Shown here in pieces: positions 19,384-28,479 of a DNA stretch of 64,000 bases (the first letter of the stretch is position 1; the number at the start of each line of letters is the position of its first letter). Where the stretch lies: assembly GCA_020639155.1 (NCBI GenBank), contig JACKHF010000001.1, forward strand, positions 2,294,001 to 2,358,000. Direction: 5' to 3'. This DNA comes from Phycisphaeraceae bacterium (GTDB lineage Bacteria; Planctomycetota; Phycisphaerae; Phycisphaerales; UBA1924). Below the pieces are notes generated by a model. It ran no database searches. It was given only the letters and a program-made list of their open reading frames with translations, and was not told where the DNA came from. The translations under genes were made by a program, and so were the position numbers.

Positions 19384-20175
19384 TCAACATGGATCATCTG
19401 CCGCCGTATCTTGTTGCGCTGAAGATGCAGCCGATCCATCCAGATCGGGACGCTGGAGTCCGAGCCGGTTGAGCAGTTTGACAAGATCGCGAGGAAACCG
19501 CGATCGCACATCCATCGGTTCCTGTGTCACTGGATGCGTGAACACAAGCCTGTGTGCGTGGAGCGCTACACGAGGGGCAGTTGCTGCAACAGGCTTTGGC
19601 GCGTAGAACGTGTCGCCAAGGATTGGACACTTGATGCTGCTCATGTGCACTCTGATCTGATGCAATCTGCCCGTGATCGGGCGTGCTTCAATCATGGATA
19701 CGTCGCTTGCACTGGTGAGAACGCGAAAAGCGGTTGCTGCTGGTTGTCCTTGGCTTGAGATAACCGCTGTGAGCTTTGAACCCCTTTGTTGTCCGCCCTG
19801 TTCAAGAATCGGACGGTTGATGATGCCAGTGGGGGTATTGGGTACGCCTCTGCACACAGCCCAGTAATATTTGGCGATCTTGCGGTCTTCAAACTGGGCT
19901 CGTAAACCGTCGTATGCGTCCTTTGACAAGGCGACGACAAGTAACCCAGATGTTTCACGATCGAGCCTGTGCAGTAACCCAAAGTCCCGTGTTTTTCCGA
20001 GTTGCTGGAGTTGATGCGGGAAGTGATGAAACAACCCGTTGAGAATCGTGTCCCGATCGTGTCCAAGGCCGGGATCTGTGACCCGGCGGGTGGGTTTTTC
20101 GATAACAACAACGTTTTCATCCTGATACCGGATGCCAAAGGTGATGTGCTCGTTTGGTTCGATCGAGAGATGCAT
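19384..20175 (-). CDS. RluA-family pseudouridine synthase without S4 domain
   Basis: This 263-residue enzyme isomerises uridine in rRNA or tRNA. The catalytic Asp is in LLHRLDRETSGLL near residue 70. ARPITGRLHQIRVHMS near 165 and CPILGDTFY near 182 are family motifs. The S4 domain of RluC and RluD is missing, as in the small RluA/TruC-type members. The C-terminus has a low-complexity tail (SAASSAQQDTAADD). It is divergent from the dnaJ-like gene. Confidence 0.9.
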   Translation of the reverse strand: MHLSIEPNEHITFGIRYQDENVVVIEKPTRRVTDPGLGHDRDTILNGLFHHFPHQLQQLGKTRDFGLLHRLDRETSGLLVVALSKDAYDGLRAQFEDRKIAKYYWAVCRGVPNTPTGIINRPILEQGGQQRGSKLTAVISSQGQPAATAFRVLTSASDVSMIEARPITGRLHQIRVHMSSIKCPILGDTFYAPKPVAATAPRVALHAHRLVFTHPVTQEPMDVRSRFPRDLVKLLNRLGLQRPDLDGSAASSAQQDTAADDPC

Positions 20176-20278
20176 ATCAGGCGGATCCGTTCGGCTTTCA
20201 GGTGCTTGCCGTCGAGTATAGAGACGGAAAGTTCGTGTTTGCTGAAAACCGGCACTACGGCGATTACGATCTCAACCA

Positions 20279-21319
20279 ATGGCAACCGATGACCTTTATG
20301 CAGTGCTTGGCGTGACCCGGTCCGCTTCGAAGGATGAGATTCGCAAGGCGTATCGCACACTTGCTCGAAAGTACCATCCTGATCTGAACAAGGAGCCGGA
20401 TGCCGAGGAAAAGTTCAAAAAGATCCAGGCGGCGTATGAGGTGCTCTCCGATGATCAGGCGCGTGAGCGATATGACCGAGGTGGGATTGATGCGCTCAAG
20501 GGCGGTCGTCGAGCACAGTCGGCTGATGGCAGCGTCCACTTTACCTGGTCAACGTCGGGTGGTGGGAGGCCTGGCGCAGGATTCGAGGGTTTCTTCTCAG
20601 ATGATGATGATCTCGGCTCGATTTTGAACTCTATCTTTGGAGGTCGAAGAGCTGCGAAGGCGGGTCGTGGACAGCAGACCAGTCGCAATCGCTGGTCTGG
20701 TCGACAGGCACCACCTCAGCCTGCGCCTGCACAGGAGCCGCATGATCTCAAGGTGCCGTTCATGGCTGTTGCGCAAGGCGGCAAAGAGTCCATTGTGCTC
20801 ACGGGCACGAGGCATGATGGATCCATGTGGCGAAAGACACTCCGTGTTCGTATCCCGGCGGGCATTGCGGAAGGCCAGACGCTTCGGATCCGAGATGAGG
20901 ATGCTGGTGAGGTGCATATTCGTATCCACAGTGCATCACACCCTTTGTTCCGACGCGATGCTGAACATGGGAACCCGTTGGATATTGTGCTTGATTTGCC
21001 TTTGACTATCGCTGAGGCCGTATTCGGGGCAAAGGTGTCCGTACCGACCCTTGAAGGCATGGTGGACCTGACTGTGCCTCCAAGTACGCAATCAGGCATG
21101 CGCCTCCGGCTGAGAGGTCGAGGGATTCAAAGTCCTGATGGGAAAACGGGTGACATGTACGTGCTGGTGAGGCTGGTAGCTCCTGACCGATCTATCATGT
21201 CAGCAGCAGATGCTGAGACCCTTCGGCGTGTTTGTGAACAGTCACCCCCACCCCGGACTGGTTCGGCTTGGAGCGGTGCTGATGCCCGGTCAGATGCGGA
21301 GCATGAAGCGAAGAGCTGA
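20279..21319 (+). CDS. DnaJ-family co-chaperone lacking the zinc-finger domain (CbpA-like)
   Basis: The protein stimulates DnaK ATPase. The J domain (residues 5-68) has the HPD tripeptide in ARKYHPDLN. A Gly/Arg-rich linker follows. Two C-terminal substrate-binding beta domains are recognisable from RIPAGIAEGQTLRI and GNPLDIVLDLPLTIAEA. No CxxCxGxG repeats occur, so it is type II (CbpA/DnaJB) rather than DnaJ proper. At 346 residues it is full length. It is probably the first gene of a unit with the sugar transferase behind it. Confidence 0.92.
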   Translation: MATDDLYAVLGVTRSASKDEIRKAYRTLARKYHPDLNKEPDAEEKFKKIQAAYEVLSDDQARERYDRGGIDALKGGRRAQSADGSVHFTWSTSGGGRPGAGFEGFFSDDDDLGSILNSIFGGRRAAKAGRGQQTSRNRWSGRQAPPQPAPAQEPHDLKVPFMAVAQGGKESIVLTGTRHDGSMWRKTLRVRIPAGIAEGQTLRIRDEDAGEVHIRIHSASHPLFRRDAEHGNPLDIVLDLPLTIAEAVFGAKVSVPTLEGMVDLTVPPSTQSGMRLRLRGRGIQSPDGKTGDMYVLVRLVAPDRSIMSAADAETLRRVCEQSPPPRTGSAWSGADARSDAEHEAKS

Positions 21320-21380
21320 TGCTGACCCGAGTCCGGTGTACCCGTTCGTATTTGAACTCTGCGCGGTTTATGTGCTGACA

Positions 21381-21396
21381 GGAGGAGCGCACCATC
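21381..21396 (+). promoter_or_regulatory. Ribosome binding site that points to an AUC start codon
   Basis: GGAGGAG (21381-21387) lies six bases before ATC at 21394. The frame from ATC is open and reads LKQRHQLFV. A stop codon at 21376 and only CAG GAG GAG CGC ACC before ATC leave no ATG, GTG or TTG in position. The downstream ATG at 21427 has no such site. Confidence 0.6.
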
Positions 21397-22911
21397 CTCA
21401 AGCAACGCCACCAACTCTTTGTTTCGATGCTTGTTGCGATTGATGCATGCGCGATTGCGTTGATTGCGATACTCGCATGGGTGGCCCGTTCGAATGCTGT
21501 AGAGGGGTACCTGCCGCGTTGGCCTCACGACTGGGAGAGTTACATTCGCGGGCCTTTAGTGGTCTTTGTCGTTCCCATTGTGCTTGCGTGCATGTACGGC
21601 GCCGGACTCTACAGACCGCAGCGTGACAGATCACTGCTCTCGGAAGCTGTCAACATCACAAAGGCTGTCGTTGTTGCGATGTGCGGCGTTATTGTGATTC
21701 TGTGGGCGCTTGGCAATGACGTGATTGCAAACGGCGGCCCTCTTGGACAGGATCTTGCCGGGAACGTGACACGAGAGACAACAAACTCTGTTTTTCTGGG
21801 CAAGTACGAACTCGATGGTGGTCGTTTCCAGCTTTTCCTGCTTGCGGTTTTGTTGCTGGTGGGGCTTCTCCTGCATCGAACACTGTTGCGGTTTCTTCTC
21901 AGAGCAATGCGAAGATCAGGGCGGAACCTGCGCCATGTAGCGGTCATCGGGACAGGACGGGTTGGGCAGATTGTCAGCGAAACGATTGCACAGAACTCAT
22001 GGACGGGTCTGCGCGTCGCGTACTACGTCAGCCATATTGAAGATACTGAACGTACCGAATGCCGCGGCAAGCCGATCCGCGGGTCAATTGTGGATCTTGA
22101 TATAACGCTCAAGCACCACCCTGTTGATGCTGTATATCTTGCATTGCCCAACAGGGCTGCGGCGCACATGCCGATGATTCTGTCGAAGCTGGAGCGGTAC
22201 GCGGTTGATGTGCGCATCGTGCCGGATGTGAATCCACGGTACCTTCCGCAGTCAATGGCGATGCACGAACTCGATGGAATGCCGGTATTAAGCTATCGCG
22301 AATCACCCATGGCTGGTGTCGGTGGGGCGGTGAAGCGTGCGATGGATATTGTGGGATCGTGCGTGTGCCTGATTCTGTTCTCGCCATTGATGCTCGCGAT
22401 TGCGATTGCGGTCAAGCTGACAAGCCCAGGCAAGATCATCTACAAGCAGCGCCGTGTGAGCCTTGGCGGCGAAACATTCAAGATTTACAAGTTCCGAACG
22501 ATGGTGTGCACGGGGGATAGCGTTACAAATGAGCCCGACGGTCCCAAGTGGACAGAAGACAACGATCCACGGATCACGCGAATCGGACGCATCCTCCGTC
22601 AGACGAGTCTTGACGAGCTCCCGCAGTTGCTCAACGTGCTCAAGGGCCAGATGTCACTGGTTGGTCCGAGACCCGAGCGACCAGAGTTGATCGATCGATT
22701 CCGCGATACATGGCGTGGGTACATGATCCGTCAGCACGTCAAAGCTGGTATGACGGGATGGGCGCAGGTCAACGGAATGCGTGGAAACACCAGCTTAAAG
22801 AAACGCCTGCAGTATGACTTGTTCTATATCCGCAACTGGTCGCCCTTGTTCGATGTTCGTATTCTTCTGCTGACTGTGGTGCGCGGGTTTGTGCATCCGA
22901 ATGCGAAGTGA
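21394..22911 (+). CDS. Polyprenyl-phosphate sugar-1-phosphate transferase (exopolysaccharide initiating enzyme)
   Basis: This integral membrane enzyme transfers a sugar phosphate from a nucleotide sugar to undecaprenyl phosphate to begin a polysaccharide unit. It has about four N-terminal membrane segments, a CoA-binding-like domain (VIGTGRVGQIV near residue 187), a fifth membrane segment and the catalytic domain (KRAMDIVGS, YKFRTMV, SLDELPQLLNVL, LVGPRPERPEL). With the proposed AUC start it has 505 residues; from ATG 21427 it would lose eleven N-terminal residues that look family-typical. It follows the DnaJ-like gene by 74 bases. Confidence 0.9.
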   Translation: MLKQRHQLFVSMLVAIDACAIALIAILAWVARSNAVEGYLPRWPHDWESYIRGPLVVFVVPIVLACMYGAGLYRPQRDRSLLSEAVNITKAVVVAMCGVIVILWALGNDVIANGGPLGQDLAGNVTRETTNSVFLGKYELDGGRFQLFLLAVLLLVGLLLHRTLLRFLLRAMRRSGRNLRHVAVIGTGRVGQIVSETIAQNSWTGLRVAYYVSHIEDTERTECRGKPIRGSIVDLDITLKHHPVDAVYLALPNRAAAHMPMILSKLERYAVDVRIVPDVNPRYLPQSMAMHELDGMPVLSYRESPMAGVGGAVKRAMDIVGSCVCLILFSPLMLAIAIAVKLTSPGKIIYKQRRVSLGGETFKIYKFRTMVCTGDSVTNEPDGPKWTEDNDPRITRIGRILRQTSLDELPQLLNVLKGQMSLVGPRPERPELIDRFRDTWRGYMIRQHVKAGMTGWAQVNGMRGNTSLKKRLQYDLFYIRNWSPLFDVRILLLTVVRGFVHPNAK

Positions 22912-22926
22912 TCAGAGCTCTTTTCT

Positions 22927-23385
22927 TTACAGATGCTCCTCGCGTTCGATATCCTGGCTCTTTCCGACACCGCCTGGTGCGTTGTCCATACCGAGTGAGA
23001 TGAGTTTAAACGAACGATCGCCCGTGCGCTGGTAGACGATCTCGTTGCCATAGGTGTCCATGATTGCTTCACGACTGGTCAGATAAGGACCCGACCACAT
23101 CCCACGGATGCGCTCGGACTGATCAATCGCGTCTTCTGAGAACAGTACGTTGAGACCTTCGGCATTGGTCGGCAGGCGTTCGCAGTTGAGTTCGAACATG
23201 CGGATCGCGTCGGCGATCGACTTCATATCCATCGCATTTGCGATGTTGCGACCTGACTGGCGGGAGTCGATGACAGCATCTGTGGGATCGAGCGATTCGT
23301 CACAGCCGGTCAATGCGACCAGCCCCAGTGATGTTCCCAGCACGAGCGTTGTGATCGAGAAAGCGATGCGGTGTGGTACTGACAT
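22927..23385 (-). CDS. Lipoprotein with a GspG-like (type II secretion pseudopilin) C-terminal domain
   Basis: The 152-residue product begins with a lipoprotein signal: hydrophobic core then LVALTGCDE, lipidated Cys near residue 28. The remainder has the layout of the major-pseudopilin domain: MDMKSIADAIRMFELNCERLPT, GPYL, DTYGNEIVY and SLGMDNAPGG. True GspG is cleaved at a Gly/Phe site after a short leader; that site is replaced here by a lipobox. It is probably a periplasmic lipoprotein borrowing the fold. ATG 23385 has GGAGGCC upstream. Confidence 0.75.
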   Translation of the reverse strand: MSVPHRIAFSITTLVLGTSLGLVALTGCDESLDPTDAVIDSRQSGRNIANAMDMKSIADAIRMFELNCERLPTNAEGLNVLFSEDAIDQSERIRGMWSGPYLTSREAIMDTYGNEIVYQRTGDRSFKLISLGMDNAPGGVGKSQDIEREEHL

Positions 23386-23514
23386 GGCGGGCCTCCGTTT
23401 GTGCAAATGCGATGCATCATTATTGGCAGACAAGTTCAACGGCAAAAAACCGCGATTTCAATGCACGAATGACCTTCTACTTGTGGATTTTTATGAAGAA
23501 TCTATGATTCGCTG

Positions 23515-25488
23515 ATGCAGACGTACCGGGTCATTGTGGTAGGTGGCGGTCACGCAGGAGCAGAAGCCGCGTGGGCTGCTGCAAATCTGCTTGCCGGCAG
23601 GCTTGGCGAGCGCGAGGCGGCACACTCTGTGGCGATGGTCACACTTGATCCCAGCAAGATCGGTGTGATGTCGTGTAATCCTGCGATCGGCGGACTCGCT
23701 AAGGGGCAGATCGTGCGCGAGGTCGATGCGCTTGGCGGGCTCATGGGGCTCGCTGCTGATATCTCAGGGATCCAGTTCAAGGTGCTCAACGCGTCGAAGG
23801 GGCTTGCGGTGCGCGGGCCACGTGCGCAATGCGACCGCCATGCCTACGCGGAAGCCGTGCAGCATCTCATCGCATCACGACCCGAGATCGACGTGATCGC
23901 TGGGAGCGTCGAGACACTCCTGACAGAAGACACAACCAGTGATGTGCCACATCGGATTGTCGGCGTGGAGATCGCGGGTGCTGATGGCGTACATCGAACA
24001 TTGCGCGCAGATGCTGTGGTCCTGACGACCGGCACGTTTATGCGCGGACTCATGCACACCGGCGAGACGCGAACGCCGGGAGGCCGGTTTGGTGAAAAGG
24101 CGGCAACCGGTATCTCAAGAGAACTCGAACGGCTCGGGTTTGAACTCGGTAGACTGAAGACAGGCACGCCGCCGAGACTGCTGCGATCGTCGATCGACTG
24201 GGAATCACTTGTTGCGCAACCCGGCGATGTCGAGCCCAAGCCGTTCAGCGATCTGACGCGCGTCGGAAGTGAATGCAGCTGGTCTGTTGGCGATCTTGCG
24301 ATGCGATCGTTTCCATTCCTGCAGCAGGTTGAGTGCCGGCAGACGCGGACGAGTGCAGCTGCGCACGACACGATCCGGGCAAACCTGCATCGTGCGCCGA
24401 TGTTCTCCGGGCAGATCGAGTCGGTTGGACCGAGATACTGCCCCAGCATTGAGGACAAGGTAGTGCGATTTGCCGATCGCGAATCGCACGGCGTGTTCCT
24501 TGAGCCGGAGTCATTACGCGACGAGATCGTGTACTGCAACGGGATCGCGACGAGCACGCCAGCCGACGTGCAGGACGCGATCGTGCGCGGGATGCCCGGA
24601 TGCGAGAAGGCTGAGATCTACCGATACGGGTACGCGGTGGAGTACGACATGGTGCGCCCGCACCAGATCGACACAACCGGCATGACGCGATCAGTTGCTG
24701 GGTTCTTTCTTGCCGGGCAGATCAACGGCACAAGTGGATATGAAGAAGCTGCTGCGCAGGGTCTGGTCGCAGGTGTCAACGCGGCGCTGTGGTCGCTGCA
24801 CGATGAATCGCAGCAGATATGGGAGGATGTGCGGTTCACGCTCGGTCGCGACGAGGCGTACATCGGTGTGCTGATGGATGATCTCGTGACGCGTACGCCG
24901 ACGGAGCCGTACCGCATGTTTACGAGCCGCGCGGAGCATCGCCTGCTGCTGCGCTCGGACAACAGCGCCGATCGCCTGACCCCAAGAGCGGATGCGCTTG
25001 GGCTGCTCTTGGGGACACAACTCGGTGCGCAGCGGCTTAGATCGTTTACCCAACGACAGCACAATCTTGCGCAAGTTCGCAAGCTGATGGCGAGCATCAG
25101 GATTGGGGAGGTTCACCTTGAGCGTTTGCTGCGCCAGCCGGAGCACGCATCAATCGAGACATTACGTGCGCATCTGACAGAATCCTTTGATACGAGCATT
25201 CTCGACACGATCCTTGCGGAAGCAACATACTCCAGCTATATCGTGCGCCAGCATGCAGAGATCAAGCGTCAGCACGAGATGGAAACGCGTCGTATACCAT
25301 CGAATCTGAACTTTGCAGAGATGCGGGCACTGCGAAATGAGACACGCCAGGCACTCGAGCGTTTCAAGCCACAAACCTACGGGCAGGCATCGCGTCTTGA
25401 GGGCATGACTCCGGCGGATCTGTCGCTATTGATGGTGCTGGTGAAGAAAGCAGGAACAGAATCTGATGATTCACCAGTCTGTTCGTAG
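23515..25488 (+). CDS. mnmG: tRNA uridine-5-carboxymethylaminomethyl modification enzyme MnmG (GidA)
   Basis: MnmG uses FAD and, with the GTPase MnmE, adds the carboxymethylaminomethyl group to wobble uridine of several tRNAs. The 657-residue protein has the N-terminal dinucleotide fold (VIVVGGGHAGAEAA), the GidA signatures GGLMGLAADISGIQFKVLN and TGTFMRGLMHTG, and a C-terminal helical domain that binds MnmE. The late EEAAAQGLVAG block is also present. ATG is at 23515 with a weak site upstream. An MnmE-like GTPase lies 5 kb further on, but it is atypical. rsmG is not next to it. Confidence 0.96.
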   Translation: MQTYRVIVVGGGHAGAEAAWAAANLLAGRLGEREAAHSVAMVTLDPSKIGVMSCNPAIGGLAKGQIVREVDALGGLMGLAADISGIQFKVLNASKGLAVRGPRAQCDRHAYAEAVQHLIASRPEIDVIAGSVETLLTEDTTSDVPHRIVGVEIAGADGVHRTLRADAVVLTTGTFMRGLMHTGETRTPGGRFGEKAATGISRELERLGFELGRLKTGTPPRLLRSSIDWESLVAQPGDVEPKPFSDLTRVGSECSWSVGDLAMRSFPFLQQVECRQTRTSAAAHDTIRANLHRAPMFSGQIESVGPRYCPSIEDKVVRFADRESHGVFLEPESLRDEIVYCNGIATSTPADVQDAIVRGMPGCEKAEIYRYGYAVEYDMVRPHQIDTTGMTRSVAGFFLAGQINGTSGYEEAAAQGLVAGVNAALWSLHDESQQIWEDVRFTLGRDEAYIGVLMDDLVTRTPTEPYRMFTSRAEHRLLLRSDNSADRLTPRADALGLLLGTQLGAQRLRSFTQRQHNLAQVRKLMASIRIGEVHLERLLRQPEHASIETLRAHLTESFDTSILDTILAEATYSSYIVRQHAEIKRQHEMETRRIPSNLNFAEMRALRNETRQALERFKPQTYGQASRLEGMTPADLSLLMVLVKKAGTESDDSPVCS

Positions 25489-25628
25489 TTTGATTGATAT
25501 TCTTTGTCCTTCAACATGCGTGACATTCACGCAACACTGCTATTAGAGATATTTGCGTCGACTCTGAAGTTCGTGTGTATCGTTTTGGGATCAATCCATC
25601 TTTGTGGATTTGTTCCGGGAGGTGATGC

Positions 25629-27095
25629 GTGCGAGTTGCTTCATTGCGTTTTCATATAGTGTTTCTCCTCCTGTTTTCTTCGTGTGTTCCTGTTCGTGCT
25701 CAGCAGGAATCAGGTGAAACTGCTGGAATCGAAACAGGGGTGACACTTGGTGGGCAGATAGTAAATGAGAGCGGCATGCCTGTGGAAGGTGCGCACGTCA
25801 CACTGTGGAAAGCTGGGCCGCGCACCGGCTACTCGCAGTACTGCCCGGGGTGCTATCGCGATTGTGGCAGGACCGTGCAGACCGGTCCGAACGGTGTGTT
25901 CACGTTTCACGACATTGAGGATGGGCTGCTGTTCTCTGTGATGGTCTCCGCTGACGGGTATGTTCCAATGGAAACAAAGCGGTTTGATCCGCTTGAGTTT
26001 GCCGGGCAGGTGAAGGTAACAAAGCGCGGGCTGCTCCCCGCAGATCCGTTCGTTGTTCTGAAGGGGCGTGTGGTCGATGAGGCGGGCCGTCCGGTCGCTG
26101 GTGCTGAGATATCACCCCGGATGTTCTTCTGGAAAGAGCCAGACGGAAGAACAACCGGGAGCAGCAGCAGTGGAGGCGAGGACATCGCTTACACACGCGA
26201 GGACGGTACGTTTCTGATGGTGCTCGGCAGGCGATGCAAGGCAGCAAGTTTCATTATTACCGCGCCGACGCTTGCGCCGCTGTATGTAAAGAACGCAGCA
26301 GTTGGGGAGATCGAGGATGACTATGTGCTTCGGATGGGTGTCACGATTCGCGGGCGTGTTGTGGATGAGTCAGGAACTCCGATTCCCGGTGTGCAGTTGG
26401 TGCTTGCACAGCAGAGCCGGATGATTGACACGTTTATCGGGAAGTTCGAGTATGCAGCGGACAATCGTGGCAGATTCGAGATACCAAATATCCCCGCGTT
26501 TCCGACGGATGAGCGCAACCATGTTGCTCGTCGGCAGACAATCAATACGCAAGGCGAGGTTGTGCCGGTTATCGAAAAGAATCCCACAAGTGAACGATAC
26601 TGGCTGGTTGCACACACTGATTCACTGGATGGACGAGGTTACACCCCGCGCTTCGAGGTTTTTCTCGATAACGAAGATACTGATGTTGAGCTTGGGGACC
26701 TTGTGCCAACCAAAGGTGTCTCCATCGAAGGTCGTGTTGTGCTTTCAGATGGCAATCCGATTCCCGAGGGAATGACAATCTTTGCCACCAGACCGGACAA
26801 CTGGGATTCGCAAATTTATCAACTACCACCGGATGGAACATTCCGCTTTGACCATTTGCCTCCAAACGAGGAACTTCATATTTCACCGAGTGTGAAGGGG
26901 TATCGAGTCAGTCGGAGCCACCCCTCGGTTGAGCAAAATGGGTTTGCAATTAAAGGGAAGCTTGAAAGCAGTATGACAGGATTTGTTCTGTTGCTTGAAC
27001 CGGGCAAGCCGGAGCGTCTCGATTATCAGGCTCTGACACAAGAACAACTCGCAGCGTTCAACACACTGCGAGTCTTTGAATCGTACAAGCCGTAA
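25629..27095 (+). CDS. Secreted protein with repeated carboxypeptidase-regulatory-like domains
   Basis: The 488-residue product has a signal peptide (VFLLLFSSCVPVRA-Q). The mature part has four or so repeats of a beta-sandwich of the CarboxypepD_reg type, seen as the recurring pattern G-x-V-V/I-x-E-x-G-x-P-V/I-x-G-A/V: GQIVNESGMPVEGAHV, GRVVDEAGRPVAGAEI, GRVVDESGTPIPGVQL and GRVVLSDGNPIPEGMT. An N-terminal Cys pair (CPGCYRDCG) may form disulfides. It likely acts in the periplasm or on the surface as a structural or binding protein; no enzyme domain is seen. GTG 25629 follows GGGAGGTGA. Confidence 0.83.
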   Translation: MRVASLRFHIVFLLLFSSCVPVRAQQESGETAGIETGVTLGGQIVNESGMPVEGAHVTLWKAGPRTGYSQYCPGCYRDCGRTVQTGPNGVFTFHDIEDGLLFSVMVSADGYVPMETKRFDPLEFAGQVKVTKRGLLPADPFVVLKGRVVDEAGRPVAGAEISPRMFFWKEPDGRTTGSSSSGGEDIAYTREDGTFLMVLGRRCKAASFIITAPTLAPLYVKNAAVGEIEDDYVLRMGVTIRGRVVDESGTPIPGVQLVLAQQSRMIDTFIGKFEYAADNRGRFEIPNIPAFPTDERNHVARRQTINTQGEVVPVIEKNPTSERYWLVAHTDSLDGRGYTPRFEVFLDNEDTDVELGDLVPTKGVSIEGRVVLSDGNPIPEGMTIFATRPDNWDSQIYQLPPDGTFRFDHLPPNEELHISPSVKGYRVSRSHPSVEQNGFAIKGKLESSMTGFVLLLEPGKPERLDYQALTQEQLAAFNTLRVFESYKP

Positions 27096-27109
27096 GTGTC
27101 TGTCGATGG

Positions 27110-28246
27110 TTACCGCTGGCTCATCGGGATATACGGTGCGTCGTGCGGGCCAACGTACTGCGTTGTCGGGCGGTACAGGCGGTTACCGTCGAGCTGTTCG
27201 AGCACGTGCCCTGCCCAGCCAGCGATGCGCGAGAGCGCGAACATCGGCGTGAACAGATCAAGCTTGAGCCCGATGCAGTGGTACGTTGTCGCGCTGTAGA
27301 AATCGACGTTGGGGTAGATGCCCTTGGCGCCGAGTTCGCGTTCCATGACGCGCTCGATGGTGCTGCTCTTGGCGTAGAGATCCTGATTACCGGTGTCCTC
27401 AGCAAGCTGCTTGGCGAGACCCTGCAGGTCCTTCGCGCGAGGGTCCTTCGTCTTGTAGACGCGGTGCCCGAATCCCATGATCTTGTCCTTGTTGGCGATG
27501 CGTTCCATGATGAACGATTCGGCATCGTCAACGGTCGGGATGAGGTTGAGCATCTTCATGACACCCTCATTGGCACCGCCGTGCAATGGGCCGCGGAGCG
27601 AGCCGATCGCAGCACTCATTGCGGAGTACACATCCGACAGGGTCGAGATGACGACACGTGCGGTGAACGTGGAGTTATTCAGGCCGTGATCTGCGTGCAG
27701 GATCATGCACTTGTCGAACGCGCTGATCATCGCGTCGGTCGGCTCAGCACCGTTGAGCATCCACAGGAAGTTGTACGCGAACGAGACACCCTGCTTCGGA
27801 GCGACAAAGTCGAGCCCGCGGCGATGGCGGTCGAAGTACGCGACGATGGTGGGAGCCTGAGCCAGAATGCGGACGCTCTTCTCGCGGGCAGCATCAAGGT
27901 CGTTCTCGTTGGGTGACGGGTCGTACATCGCGAGCATGGAAACCATGGTGCGGAGCACGTGCATGGGCTCTGCGGTCTTGGGGGTTGCCTTGATCGCGTC
28001 GACAATGCCCTGCGGGATTTCTGCGAGGGAGTTAATTTTGCTGGAAATCGCGTCGAGCTCGGCCTGGTTCGGCAACCGTTTGTTCCAGAGCAGGAAGACG
28101 GTCTCCTCGAAGGTGCTGTTGGATGAGAGCTCGCCGATGGGGATGCCGACGTACTCGAGGATACCAGCCTGGCCGTCGATGTATGACATCTCGGTTTCTG
28201 CGGCGACCACGCCTTCAAGACCCTTGGGGAACGTTGCTGTCGTCAT
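27110..28246 (-). CDS. gltA: Citrate synthase
   Basis: The enzyme condenses acetyl-CoA with oxaloacetate. The 378-residue length and lack of the N-terminal beta-rich domain place it in the short, homodimeric type I group. Catalytic residues are visible: His in GPLHGGANEGV near 225, His in MGFGHRVYKTKDPRA near 263, and Asp in NVDFYSATTYH near 317. It is transcribed alone on the minus strand, convergent with the repeat protein gene by 14 bases. Methylcitrate synthase is a close relative; the PrpB-like gene at the window end leaves that option open. Confidence 0.93.
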   Translation of the reverse strand: MTTATFPKGLEGVVAAETEMSYIDGQAGILEYVGIPIGELSSNSTFEETVFLLWNKRLPNQAELDAISSKINSLAEIPQGIVDAIKATPKTAEPMHVLRTMVSMLAMYDPSPNENDLDAAREKSVRILAQAPTIVAYFDRHRRGLDFVAPKQGVSFAYNFLWMLNGAEPTDAMISAFDKCMILHADHGLNNSTFTARVVISTLSDVYSAMSAAIGSLRGPLHGGANEGVMKMLNLIPTVDDAESFIMERIANKDKIMGFGHRVYKTKDPRAKDLQGLAKQLAEDTGNQDLYAKSSTIERVMERELGAKGIYPNVDFYSATTYHCIGLKLDLFTPMFALSRIAGWAGHVLEQLDGNRLYRPTTQYVGPHDAPYIPMSQR

Positions 28247-28479
28247 TGAAAATCCTCTGTATTCGTCGTTTCCGGGGGATTATCGCCGTCCGGGACCACC
28301 ACACCCAGCAGGAAAACCGGCTGGCTCGCGGATTCAGGTTGCGTGCCGAGAAAGGGATCGTGCAAATCGAATCATGCCATGAGATCAATCCCTTGCACAG
28401 ACTATAGAGCGCAGTTTTGGCGTGGTCATTCTCTTTCCAAATCCCCTCGCCGGGTGTCGGCTGGCTGGTAGGATTGGCT

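Noticed and set aside
25518..25532. GCGTGA-CAT-TCACGC palindrome between mnmG and the repeat protein gene
   Set aside because: It is short, has no T-run and no second copy was seen; too little to name an operator.
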